From the NCBI GenBank assembly GCA_024696725.1, contig JAILGO010000028.1, positions 1-28,028 of the forward strand: 28,028 bases of DNA, read 5' to 3'. The stretch comes from Eubacterium sp. (GTDB lineage: Bacteria > Bacillota > Clostridia > Oscillospirales > Acutalibacteraceae). Positions 15,224-22,774 of the stretch are shown here, in pieces (the first letter of the stretch is position 1; every line of letters starts with the position of its first letter). The notes beneath the pieces were generated by a model. It did not search any database. It was not told where the DNA came from and saw only the letters and a program-made list of their open reading frames with translations. The translations under genes and the position numbers were made by a program.

Positions 15224-15252
15224 ACTATACATCAAAACAAATATTTTTACAA
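15224..15252 (-). promoter_or_regulatory. Probable promoter for the GH2 gene
   Basis: Minus strand: TTGTAA (15252-15247), 17-base spacer, TATAGT (15229-15224). A small palindrome AGTATACT overlaps the -10. The match is moderate. Confidence 0.5.
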
Positions 15253-15261
15253 GTTTAATGC

Positions 15262-15290
15262 TTGACATTAATCCTTCAATGAACTAAAAT
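15262..15290 (+). promoter_or_regulatory. Promoter for ilvBN
   Basis: Perfect TTGACA (15262-15267), 17-base spacer, TAAAAT (15285-15290). The leader before the GGGGAGGAG ribosome site is only about 20 bases, too short for an attenuator or T-box. Confidence 0.8.
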
Positions 15291-15321
15291 ATGATTTACT
15301 ATTCAGAGGGGAGGAGCTATT

Positions 15322-16998
15322 ATGGAGCTTACGGGCGCACAAATTGTTCTTGAGGTTTTAAAAGAGCAGGGCGTGGATACAATTTTCGGTTATCCGGGAA
15401 GTACGATACTTGATATATATGACGAGCTTTATAAATACGGCGATGCTTTCAGGCATATTCTCACCTCTCACGAGCAGGGAGCGGCGCACGCCGCGGACGG
15501 TTATGCGAGAGCAACGGGCAGGGTAGGAGTTTGCTTTGCTACGTCAGGTCCCGGCTCGACTAATCTTGTTACGGGTATAGCTACCGCCTATCTTGATTCA
15601 ATCCCGATTGTCGCCATTACCGCTAACGTGGCTAACGGCTTAATCGGGCGCGATACCTTTCAGGAGGTAGATATAACGGGCATTACGATGCCGATAACGA
15701 AACACAATTTTCTTGTTAAAAAAGCCGAGGACCTTGCTCCCGTAATCCGCCGTGCGTTTAAAATCGCTATGAGCGGAAGAAAAGGTCCCGTAGTAATAGA
15801 TATTCCTAAAGACGTTACCGAGGAAAAATGCGAATATACTCCCGAGCCGCCTCAGACTCCGAAGGAGACTCCGCTTCCCTCGGAAAGAGCATTTTCAAGA
15901 GCCGTCGAGCTTCTTGAAAAAGCCGAAAAGCCGCTTATTTACGCCGGCGGAGGAGCGATTTTGTCGGGAATCGGTCAGGAGCTTATAACCTTCGCGGAAA
16001 AGCTTGACGCGCCTGTTGTTACAACTCTTATGGGACTCGGCGCCTTTCCTTACGACCACCCGCTTCATCTCGGACTTATCGGTATGCACGGAAGATATGA
16101 GTGTAATAAGGCTGCTAACGACTGCGACGTTCTTGTAACCTGCGGCGCGAGATTTTCGGACCGCGTTGCGAGCAGCAGAAAGAAGTTTGCTCCGAATGCC
16201 GAGATTCTTCATATTGATATCGACGCCGCCGAAATGGATAAAAACATTAATTCGAATTACCATCTGAGAGGCGACCTTAAGGATATTATTCCCGAGCTTA
16301 CGAAGCGTATAGTTCAGCTTGACCATACTGAATGGAAGGTCGGTATAAACTCGTTCAGACATCCGTTTGAACAGGCTCAGCTCGGCGATTTCGTAAATCC
16401 TCAGACGCTGATTGAAAAAATAGATAAGCTGACTTCCGACGACGCCGTTATCGTAACCGACGTCGGACAGCATCAGCTCTGGACGGCGCAGTTCTACCGC
16501 TTTAAAGCCCCCGGTACGTTTCTGTCCTCGGGCGGTCTCGGTACGATGGGCTATTCTCTCGGCGCAGCTATCGGCGCTAAAATCGCTCAGCCCGACAGGG
16601 AGGTAATAATGTTTTCCGGGGACGGCGGCTTCCACATGAATTTATCGGAGCTCGCAACGGTTGCTTCGTATAATATTCCGCTTAAAATGTTCATAATGAA
16701 TAACAGCGTGCTCGGTATGGTTCGTCAGTGGCAGACTCTTTTCCACGGCGGACGCTATTCCGAAACCGAACCTAAAAGAAAAACGGATTTCTGCGCCGTT
16801 GCCGAGGCATTCGGCGTTAAAGCTCTGCGTATAAATACTAATGAGGATATCGACCGCGTGCTTAACGAGGCGTTTTCTTATGACGGCGCGGTGCTCGTTG
16901 ACTGCCGAATCAGTCCCGAAAGCTGCGTTCTTCCCATGATACCCCCGGGAGGCACTCACAGCGATATAATTGTTGACGTTAAGGAGGCTGAGGAATGA
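15322..16998 (+). CDS. ilvB: Acetolactate synthase, large (catalytic) subunit
   Basis: ThDP-dependent enzyme joining two pyruvates to acetolactate, or pyruvate with 2-ketobutyrate, the first common step to valine, leucine and isoleucine. The 558 residues contain the glycine-rich FGYPGSTILD (22-31), catalytic E51 in SHEQGAAHAADGYAR, GPGSTNLVTG, the FAD-region AGGGA motif near 208-212, and the metal-diphosphate motif GDGGF (about 433-437) through NN (about 460-461). The usual GDGSF reads GDGGF, a tolerated variation. Presence of the downstream regulatory subunit identifies it as the anabolic AHAS and not the catabolic AlsS. It overlaps ilvN by 4 bases (ATGA). A strong GGGGAGGAG precedes the ATG. 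Confidence 0.96.
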   Translation: MELTGAQIVLEVLKEQGVDTIFGYPGSTILDIYDELYKYGDAFRHILTSHEQGAAHAADGYARATGRVGVCFATSGPGSTNLVTGIATAYLDSIPIVAITANVANGLIGRDTFQEVDITGITMPITKHNFLVKKAEDLAPVIRRAFKIAMSGRKGPVVIDIPKDVTEEKCEYTPEPPQTPKETPLPSERAFSRAVELLEKAEKPLIYAGGGAILSGIGQELITFAEKLDAPVVTTLMGLGAFPYDHPLHLGLIGMHGRYECNKAANDCDVLVTCGARFSDRVASSRKKFAPNAEILHIDIDAAEMDKNINSNYHLRGDLKDIIPELTKRIVQLDHTEWKVGINSFRHPFEQAQLGDFVNPQTLIEKIDKLTSDDAVIVTDVGQHQLWTAQFYRFKAPGTFLSSGGLGTMGYSLGAAIGAKIAQPDREVIMFSGDGGFHMNLSELATVASYNIPLKMFIMNNSVLGMVRQWQTLFHGGRYSETEPKRKTDFCAVAEAFGVKALRINTNEDIDRVLNEAFSYDGAVLVDCRISPESCVLPMIPPGGTHSDIIVDVKEAEE

Positions 16999-17510
16999 AA
17001 GAAAAATTAATACTCTCCGTTCTCGTTGATAACGAAAGCGGCGTACTTCAGCGTATCGCAAGTCTTTTCTCGAGACGCGGTTATAATATCTCCTCGCTTA
17101 CCGTTTCGGAAACCGAGGACGAAGCCTTTTCGCGTATGACTATCGAGGCGACTACCGAGCCCGAGAATTTTACCCAGATTAAGCGCCAGCTTTCAAAGCT
17201 TGAAATCGTAAAAAAGGTAACTGCGCTTGACGATGAGAATTCCGTATCCTCCGAGCTTTTACTCGTTAAGGTTAAGGCTAAGGGCATCCCCGAAAAAAAC
17301 GCGCTCCTCGCGTTTAACGTAAAGTACGGCGCCCGCGTTCTCGATATTTCGCCGTCTACCGTTACTCTTGAATTTACCGGTACGGGCGATACAATCGACG
17401 AGTTCGTGGACTATCTCGAATCCAATTTCGGAATTGTCGAGCTTGCAAGAACGGGTATAACCTCTCTTTTACGCGGAGAGGAATCTTTTACTCAGGATAT
17501 TATGGAATAA
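16995..17510 (+). CDS. ilvN: Acetolactate synthase, small (regulatory) subunit
   Basis: Regulatory partner that raises IlvB activity and gives feedback inhibition by valine. The 171 residues comprise an N-terminal ACT domain (about 3-75) with NESGVLQRIASLFSRRGYNI, including the family G and N contact residues, and a C-terminal AHAS-small-subunit domain (about 85-165) containing GARVLDISPSTVTLEFTG and ELARTGITSLLRG. Length and domain order match the IlvH/IlvN family of about 160-170 residues. It is translationally coupled to ilvB through an ATGA overlap and is followed after 14 bases by an unknown gene on the same transcript. Confidence 0.96.
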   Translation: MKEKLILSVLVDNESGVLQRIASLFSRRGYNISSLTVSETEDEAFSRMTIEATTEPENFTQIKRQLSKLEIVKKVTALDDENSVSSELLLVKVKAKGIPEKNALLAFNVKYGARVLDISPSTVTLEFTGTGDTIDEFVDYLESNFGIVELARTGITSLLRGEESFTQDIME

Positions 17511-17524
17511 GAGAGGGAAATATT

Positions 17525-17938
17525 ATGGACGAAATATTTTTACTTGATAAAGAAAATCTTCAGAAAGGCTGGGGAGCCGAAGGACAGTACTGGTTCTCCT
17601 ACAGGAGCTTTGTTGTAAGAGATATTACTCATTTTGCGGATATTGACCGTCCCGAAAATATGAGCGAATCCGAATTTCTGCTTTCTCTCGGTTATATTCC
17701 GTATTTCCGCGTAAGCCGTATTGAGCTCGCGAAGGCTTATATTAACGCCGTCGGAAGCAGAAAGCTTAAGGAAAAGCTCGCCGCGGTACCCGACGAGGAT
17801 TATATAGAAACCTTCTGGAAGTATTTTAACGCTTATAAGCATCTTTCCGAGGGCTTTGAGGAATTTCAGAATAATTACCTCATTAAAAAGGGAATCGACT
17901 GGTGCGAGGATAACGCGATTAACTTCAGGGTAGTATAA
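17525..17938 (+). CDS. Uncharacterised 137-residue protein downstream of ilvN
   Basis: I do not recognise this family. It is a soluble, acidic, aromatic-rich protein (many Tyr, Phe and Trp) with mostly helical character, no signal peptide, no membrane segment and no cysteine motif (a single Cys near 127). A conserved-looking WGAEGQYWFSYR segment lies at 16-27 and a helix FWKYFNAYKHLSEGFEEFQ at about 98-116. GAGGG lies upstream of the ATG, a good ribosome site. It lies 14 bases after ilvN and before the terminator that closes the transcript, so it is expressed with acetolactate synthase. No link to branched-chain amino acids can be shown. Codon use looks like its neighbours, so it is not obviously foreign. 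Confidence 0.75.
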   Translation: MDEIFLLDKENLQKGWGAEGQYWFSYRSFVVRDITHFADIDRPENMSESEFLLSLGYIPYFRVSRIELAKAYINAVGSRKLKEKLAAVPDEDYIETFWKYFNAYKHLSEGFEEFQNNYLIKKGIDWCEDNAINFRVV

Positions 17939-17942
17939 AAGT

Positions 17943-17968
17943 AAGAGGGCTTTGAGCCCTCTTTTTTA
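17943..17968 (+). terminator. Terminator of the ilvBN operon
   Basis: Stem AGAGGGCT/AGCCCTCT (17944-17951 with 17955-17962) with a 3-base loop and seven-base T-run, starting a few bases after the stop. Confidence 0.9.
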
Positions 17969-18014
17969 TTTGCGGTTATCTCCGCTTATTTATAATTATT
18001 TAATACTTAAAATA

Positions 18015-18043
18015 TTGCATTTACTATTAGTGTATGATATAAT
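18015..18043 (+). promoter_or_regulatory. Promoter of the glycan cassette
   Basis: TTGCAT (18015-18020), 17-base spacer, perfect TATAAT (18038-18043) with TG at 18035-18036, so a strong extended -10. It is the only clear promoter seen before ruvC in this run of genes. Confidence 0.82.
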
Positions 18044-18075
18044 ATATTGAATTTTAGCGCTTTGGTGAAAGTACG

Positions 18076-19935
18076 ATGTCGGATTTAAGAACGCAAAAAA
18101 AGAATCTGTATGTAGATTTAGTTGCAATACTTGCTTTTGCGGCTTTGTTCGGCTGGTTCTTTTACAACGTAAAATTCGGTGTAAATCTAATAGACGAAAA
18201 CTATTATATAACCGTTGCGAAGCGCTTCGCGGACGGTGAAAGACCTCTCCTCGACGAGTGGCATCTTTCACAGCTCTCTTACCTTTTTCTCGTAATTCCG
18301 TATAGGCTGTACGTTGCGCTCAGCGGTTCGCACGAAGGAGCCGTACTGTTTTTCAGATATCTTTTTCTCGCGAGCGAAGCGGCGGTTTTCTGGATAATCT
18401 ATATTTCGCTTAGAAAATATAAGGGCTATGCTTTAGCCGTTTCGGTTCTTTTCTGCTCTCATATCCCGTTTGCGATTTTTTCTCTGAATTATCATACTAT
18501 GCCTCAGCAGATGTTCGTTATTATCGCCCTTCTGTTTTTTTTCGAAAAGGAATCAAAGGCCGCGTACATATTCTCGGGAGTGCTTCTCTCGGTTGCCGTG
18601 CTTGTCGAGCCGCCTCTTACTCTGGCGTTTATCGTATATTTCGCGGTTTGTATGCTGAGTATTCCTTTAAAGAATACAAGGTTCTTTAAAACTTACGGTT
18701 TTATTTTCAGCTTTAAGAGTATATTCTGGGTTTCCGTGGGCGTTGCCGCCTGCGCCGCCGTTTTCCTTGTATTTCTTCAGATAAAGTCGGGCATCGTTAA
18801 CGTGCTTATGAATATACCGAATCTCGTAAGCGATACGGCGTATAAGCCGAGCTCCTTCGGCGGTGTGTTCCTTAAAATGAAGATAGACGACTTTGTTCTT
18901 CTTTACGGGAAGAAATGTCTCGCCGCATTTCTTGTCCTCGTTCCGCTTAATATCGGCGCCGGACGTCTTTCCTTCGGAAAAAGAGCCAAGACTCTTCTGT
19001 TAGTGCTTAACTTTGCCGCATTTATATGGACCGCGTCTAACGGACTGTATAACAGAAACAGCTTTGAAGGCGTGGCTGAGCAGGGCCGTGCGGGACTGTT
19101 CTGGTTCTGTTTCGTAACTCAGTCAATCCCTGCGTTCTTACTCGGGATTAACCTGTTCCTGCTCTGTAAGAATAAAAACCCGAGACATCTTACCGTTATT
19201 CTTCTCGGCGCGGCGGTATCGTTTGCGAACGATTGCTTCTCCGACGTTTCGCTCGGAATCTGCTGCAGCGTGTCTTACGTCGGAACGGCGCTTGTTTTAA
19301 GAGAGCTTGTAAACGAAATAAGACCCGAAAGAAAAACGAAGCGTTACGCAGCGTTTGCGCTTGTTATGTGTGCTGTTGTTTGCGCCTGTACCGTATGGAA
19401 CGGTATGTGCGTATATAAGGTCAGCACCTCGTATTTTACCGAAAGAAAATGCGCGTACGCTCTTAACGAATGGGATTTACTCGAAAGCTCCGAGCCGAAG
19501 CTTGATTCAAAAATCGAACGCGGCTCGTATAAAGGAATATATACAATTTCGGAAATTAACGAAAATTATAACGGTATTCAAAACGAAATGCAGTATATAA
19601 AAGACCTCGGCTGTAATAATCTCTATATTGCCGCTATATGTCCCAATCTGTATTTTGATTTTGATATGAGGTATTCAGCCTATACGGGCTGGTACAGGGA
19701 TTTGGACGTGCTGACGAGACAGCGCGAGTTCTGGAGAATCAATCCCGACAGAATACCTGACTATATCTACGTTCCCGTTATCGACAGCTTCGGATACGTC
19801 GGCGTAGTGCGCGGGGATGAAAACTGCGAAAAGTATTATAAAGGACGAATGGAGCTTATTGACGAGCTGTTTGATTATGAGCTTACCGAGCTTGAATACG
19901 GAAGCCTTCTGAAAGTAACGGGGTATAAGGGATGA
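18076..19935 (+). CDS. GT-C type membrane glycosyltransferase
   Basis: Predicted polytopic membrane glycosyltransferase that would use a lipid-phosphate sugar donor. The 619 residues have a first membrane helix at about 13-31, an extracytoplasmic loop with D40-E41 in LIDENYYITVAKRF, the acidic pair expected at the GT-C active site, then about ten more hydrophobic helices up to about 445, and a soluble tail of about 174 residues. This is the layout of the PMT/ArnT/GT39-like group, but I cannot name the subfamily. The start has a weak GGTGAAAG ribosome site. Its stop overlaps the GT2 gene by 4 bases (ATGA), strong evidence that the two proteins work together: GT2 makes the polyprenyl-linked sugar and this protein transfers it outside the membrane. 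Confidence 0.78.
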   Translation: MSDLRTQKKNLYVDLVAILAFAALFGWFFYNVKFGVNLIDENYYITVAKRFADGERPLLDEWHLSQLSYLFLVIPYRLYVALSGSHEGAVLFFRYLFLASEAAVFWIIYISLRKYKGYALAVSVLFCSHIPFAIFSLNYHTMPQQMFVIIALLFFFEKESKAAYIFSGVLLSVAVLVEPPLTLAFIVYFAVCMLSIPLKNTRFFKTYGFIFSFKSIFWVSVGVAACAAVFLVFLQIKSGIVNVLMNIPNLVSDTAYKPSSFGGVFLKMKIDDFVLLYGKKCLAAFLVLVPLNIGAGRLSFGKRAKTLLLVLNFAAFIWTASNGLYNRNSFEGVAEQGRAGLFWFCFVTQSIPAFLLGINLFLLCKNKNPRHLTVILLGAAVSFANDCFSDVSLGICCSVSYVGTALVLRELVNEIRPERKTKRYAAFALVMCAVVCACTVWNGMCVYKVSTSYFTERKCAYALNEWDLLESSEPKLDSKIERGSYKGIYTISEINENYNGIQNEMQYIKDLGCNNLYIAAICPNLYFDFDMRYSAYTGWYRDLDVLTRQREFWRINPDRIPDYIYVPVIDSFGYVGVVRGDENCEKYYKGRMELIDELFDYELTELEYGSLLKVTGYKG

Positions 19936-20726
19936 GCGTAGTTTTGTATTTTGTTATACCGTGCTATAACGACTCCGATACCCTGCCCGTAAGCGCTCCG
20001 GTATTTAAAGCGAAGCTCGGGAGCTTAATCCGTCGGGAGAAGGCTTCTCCGGACAGCAGGCTCGTATTCGTAGACGACGGTTCGTCGGACGGTACGTTTT
20101 CGTACCTTCGCGGTATGTGCGAAAGCGATAAAGGAATAATCGCCTTAAAGCTTGACGGAAATTACGGCGAGCAGAACGCTATTCTTGCAGGCACCGAGTA
20201 CGCCTACAATAAAGGAGCCGAAGCCGTCGTTTCTATCGACAGCGATTTACAGGAGAATATAAACGCCGTAGACGGAATGCTTGATAAGCTTAACGAGGGC
20301 TGTGACATTGCTCTCGGCGTACGCTCTGCGCGCGGCGGCGATACTAAAACCGAGCGGTTTATGTCGTCTGCGTTTTATACTCTCAACGGCGCTTTTAAAA
20401 CGGGACTTGTAAAAGAGCATTCCAATTACCGTATGATGAACCGTAAAGCAATCGCCGAGCTGCTGACCCATAAGGGTGAAACGTATTTTCTTCCGGCTCT
20501 CGCTTCCGGGCTTAACGGAAAAAAGGCGTTCGTAAGCTTTGAGCGTAAAAGCAGAGCCGCGGGAGAAAGCAGATATAATTTTAAATCGAAATTAAGGCTT
20601 GCCGCGCTTTCAATCTGCTGCCATACAGAGAGAAAGCCCGTGAAAGCAGTTATTGATAAATTCAATATTAAAGAAAAGCTTAACTTTAAAGCGGAATACC
20701 GTATAGAGGAAGCTTGCGGAGAATAA
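19932..20726 (+). CDS. GT2 family glycosyltransferase, polyprenyl-phosphate sugar synthase type, soluble
   Basis: Predicted GT-A-fold transferase of the DPM1/GtrB/ArnC group, which puts a sugar from a nucleotide donor onto undecaprenyl phosphate. In 264 residues: nucleotide site VIPCYND (8-14) and VFVDDGSSDGT (about 45-55), metal-binding DSDLQEN near 99-105 (normally DADLQDP), and the late RxxGESRY motif near 208-216, all typical of the group. GtrB/ArnC proteins normally continue into two C-terminal membrane helices; here the chain ends with a charged soluble stretch, so it must rely on partner or peripheral binding, as DPM1-type enzymes can. It is tightly coupled to the GT-C gene before it and one base from the aminotransferase after it. 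Confidence 0.85.
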   Translation: MSVVLYFVIPCYNDSDTLPVSAPVFKAKLGSLIRREKASPDSRLVFVDDGSSDGTFSYLRGMCESDKGIIALKLDGNYGEQNAILAGTEYAYNKGAEAVVSIDSDLQENINAVDGMLDKLNEGCDIALGVRSARGGDTKTERFMSSAFYTLNGAFKTGLVKEHSNYRMMNRKAIAELLTHKGETYFLPALASGLNGKKAFVSFERKSRAAGESRYNFKSKLRLAALSICCHTERKPVKAVIDKFNIKEKLNFKAEYRIEEACGE

Positions 20727-20727
20727 T

Positions 20728-21828
20728 ATGGACATTAAAGCTAACAGGCTCGACAGAGCATATGAGCTGAGCAAAAATGAATATGAAAAAGCGGCTCTTG
20801 ACGTGTTGGCTTCAGGCTCTTATATTCTCGGAAAAAAGGTCGAGGCTTTTGAGTTCCGCTTTTCTAAGACTATCGGACGGCGCTTTTGTATCGGCGTCGG
20901 AAGCGGATACGACGCGCTTTATATTTCCTTCGTATGCCTTGATATAAAAGCGGGCGACGAGGTTATCGTTCAGGGTAATACCTATATCGCGGTATTCAAC
21001 GCGCTGAAAGCGCTCGGCGCCGTACCCGTAATCGCAGAACCCGACGAAAACTATATGCTGACCGCGTCGGAAATAGAAAAGCGTATTACGGATAAGACGA
21101 AAGCCGTAGTAGTTACTCACCTTTACGGAATGATGACTCCTATGGACGAAATTTCGGCTTTGTGTAAGGAAAAAGGACTCTATCTTGTTGAGGATTGCGC
21201 TCAGGCTCATTGCGCAGAGTATAAAGGGAAAAAAGCGGGCTCCTTCGGAGACGTCGGTTGCTTCTCGTTCTATCCTACCAAAAACCTCGGAGCGTTCGGC
21301 GACGGCGGCGCGATTGTTACCAATAATATGGGAATTTCCGTTAATGCAAAGTATTTCAGAAATCAGGGTACGGTACGCGGATCGAGCGACGACTGCTGTG
21401 AGCCCGGCGGAGTAACCTCAAGACTTGACGAGCTTCAGGCGGCTCTGCTGATTGTAAAGCTGAAGGCATTAAAAACTATTAACGGCGAAAAGAACCGTAT
21501 CGCCGAACGGTATAACGCTCTTATAACGAACGGAAAAATAAGAAAGCCCGTAGCTTCAGAGGATACGTATAACGTCTATCATCAGTACGTTATAACCTGC
21601 GATGAAAGGGATAAGTTAAAGGATTATCTTAAGGAAAAAGGAATCGAAACGATGATTCACTATCCCGTTCCCGCTCATCTTACCGAGGCGTTTGAATATC
21701 TCGGAAAAGAGGAGGGCTCCTATCCCGTGACCGAGCGTCTGTGCGACACCGTACTGTCGCTTCCGTGCTATTACGGACTGACCGACGCGGAACAGCAATA
21801 TATTATTGACGTAATAAACGCTTTTTAG
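20728..21828 (+). CDS. DegT/DnrJ/EryC1/StrS aminotransferase (FdtB/QdtB-like)
   Basis: Predicted PLP-dependent sugar aminotransferase that converts a dTDP-keto-6-deoxy sugar to an amino sugar. The 366 residues contain the PLP lysine K185 in FYPTKNLGAFGDGGA, the cofactor-contacting VEDCAQAH (D156, Q159), GVGSGYDAL for the phosphate loop (about 56-64) and a C-terminal domain with MIHYPVP near 311-317. The motif set and the neighbouring FdtA-like gene suggest the FdtB/QdtB subgroup, which makes 3-amino-3,6-dideoxyhexoses such as Fucp3N or Quip3N, but a 4-amino product or another sugar is not excluded. All residues I can check look intact. It follows the GT2 gene after one base. Confidence 0.88.
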   Translation: MDIKANRLDRAYELSKNEYEKAALDVLASGSYILGKKVEAFEFRFSKTIGRRFCIGVGSGYDALYISFVCLDIKAGDEVIVQGNTYIAVFNALKALGAVPVIAEPDENYMLTASEIEKRITDKTKAVVVTHLYGMMTPMDEISALCKEKGLYLVEDCAQAHCAEYKGKKAGSFGDVGCFSFYPTKNLGAFGDGGAIVTNNMGISVNAKYFRNQGTVRGSSDDCCEPGGVTSRLDELQAALLIVKLKALKTINGEKNRIAERYNALITNGKIRKPVASEDTYNVYHQYVITCDERDKLKDYLKEKGIETMIHYPVPAHLTEAFEYLGKEEGSYPVTERLCDTVLSLPCYYGLTDAEQQYIIDVINAF

Positions 21829-21841
21829 CGGAGGAAATAAT

Positions 21842-22246
21842 ATGCGCGAACAGTGTAGATTTATAAAGCTTAAAACCTACTTGGACAAAAGGGGAGCGCT
21901 GATTCCCTTCGAGAGCGAAAGGGAAATCCCGTTTGAAATCAAACGGTGCTTCTTTATAAAGCCCGAGGGCGAAAATACCGTAAGGGGCGACCACGCCAAC
22001 CTTTGCAGCGAGGTGATAATCTGCGTAAGCGGAAGCTGTAAAATTGAATCCGACGACGGAAAAGAGAAAAAGCTTTTTGTTCTCGGCTCTCCCGACTCGG
22101 CGCTTTATATTCCGCCGAGAATGTGGAAGAAAATATATGACTTCAGCAGCGACTGTATTCTTCTGGTCGCGGCTGACGAGCGATTTGACGAAACAAGAGT
22201 GATAAACAGCTATGAAGAATACCTTAGCGTATTAAAGAGCGAATAA
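21842..22246 (+). CDS. FdtA-like (WxcM-like) cupin, sugar 3,4-ketoisomerase homologue with altered active site
   Basis: Small 134-residue single cupin domain that aligns end to end by eye, from memory, with dTDP-4-keto-6-deoxyglucose 3,4-ketoisomerases such as FdtA and QdtA: LDKRGAL near the start, FEIKRCFFI at 31-39, RGDHAN at 48-53, CVSGSCKIESDDG at 61-73, LYIPP at 88-92, DFSSDC at 100-105, and a DETRVINSYEEY tail. The family RGxHAH reads RGDHAN (N53 for the second His), a Tyr of KRxYYI is Phe (F37/F38), and the WH of the later strand is WK (K96). These sites are, as I recall, catalytic in FdtA. It may act on a different substrate, have lost activity, or serve as a partner. It is 13 bases after the aminotransferase and 3 bases before ruvC. 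Confidence 0.8.
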   Translation: MREQCRFIKLKTYLDKRGALIPFESEREIPFEIKRCFFIKPEGENTVRGDHANLCSEVIICVSGSCKIESDDGKEKKLFVLGSPDSALYIPPRMWKKIYDFSSDCILLVAADERFDETRVINSYEEYLSVLKSE

Positions 22247-22249
22247 AAT

Positions 22250-22774
22250 ATGGTAGTATTGGGAATCGACCCCGGTTACGCGATAGTCGGCTGGGGGATA
22301 ATTGAATATTCGGGCGGAAGATTCAGAGTGCTCGGCTACGGCGCAATAACCACGGAGGCAAACACCCCGTTTCCTGAGCGCCTTCAGATTATCTATAACG
22401 ACATGAGCTATCTGTTTGAAAAGTACAAGCCCGACGCGATGAGTATGGAAAAGCTTTTCTATAACTCTAACCAGAAAACCGTTATCGACGTAGCGCAGGC
22501 GAGGGGAGTAATTACCCTTGCGGCGCAGATGTACGGTCGCGATATATATGAATATACTCCGCTTCAGGTTAAGCAGTCCGTAACGGGCTACGGAAGAGCG
22601 GAGAAGAAGCAGGTACAGGAGATGACTAAGAACATTCTCGGTCTTAATTCCGTACCTAAGCCCGACGATACGGCTGACGCGCTTGCTATGGCAATATGTC
22701 ACGCGCACGCGAGCGGTTCGTCTATAGGAAGGCTTAACGATATGATTAAAAGACAAAACGGTGATAAACTATGA
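22250..22774 (+). CDS. ruvC: Holliday junction resolvase RuvC
   Basis: Endonuclease that cuts Holliday junctions in the RuvABC pathway. The 174-residue length fits. Catalytic acids: D7 in GIDPGYAIVGWG, E67 in SMEKLFY, and D140 and D143 in PDDTADALA. The middle QARGVI and YTPLQVKQSVTG segments are family signatures. Its start lies only 3 bases after the sugar cupin stop, so it is probably transcribed with the glycan cassette in addition to any promoter inside that cassette. It overlaps ruvA by 4 bases. Confidence 0.96.
   Translation: MVVLGIDPGYAIVGWGIIEYSGGRFRVLGYGAITTEANTPFPERLQIIYNDMSYLFEKYKPDAMSMEKLFYNSNQKTVIDVAQARGVITLAAQMYGRDIYEYTPLQVKQSVTGYGRAEKKQVQEMTKNILGLNSVPKPDDTADALAMAICHAHASGSSIGRLNDMIKRQNGDKL

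Noticed and set aside
15184..15321. Possible leader peptide or T-box attenuator before ilvB
   Set aside because: The promoter is only about 30 bases from the start codon, with no room for a leader peptide or stem-loops.
15895..16635. Minus-strand 246-codon frame inside ilvB
   Set aside because: Shadow of a secure ilvB; no promoter, ribosome site or family motif.
22232..22756. Minus-strand 174-codon frame opposite ruvC
   Set aside because: Shadow of a secure ruvC with all catalytic residues.
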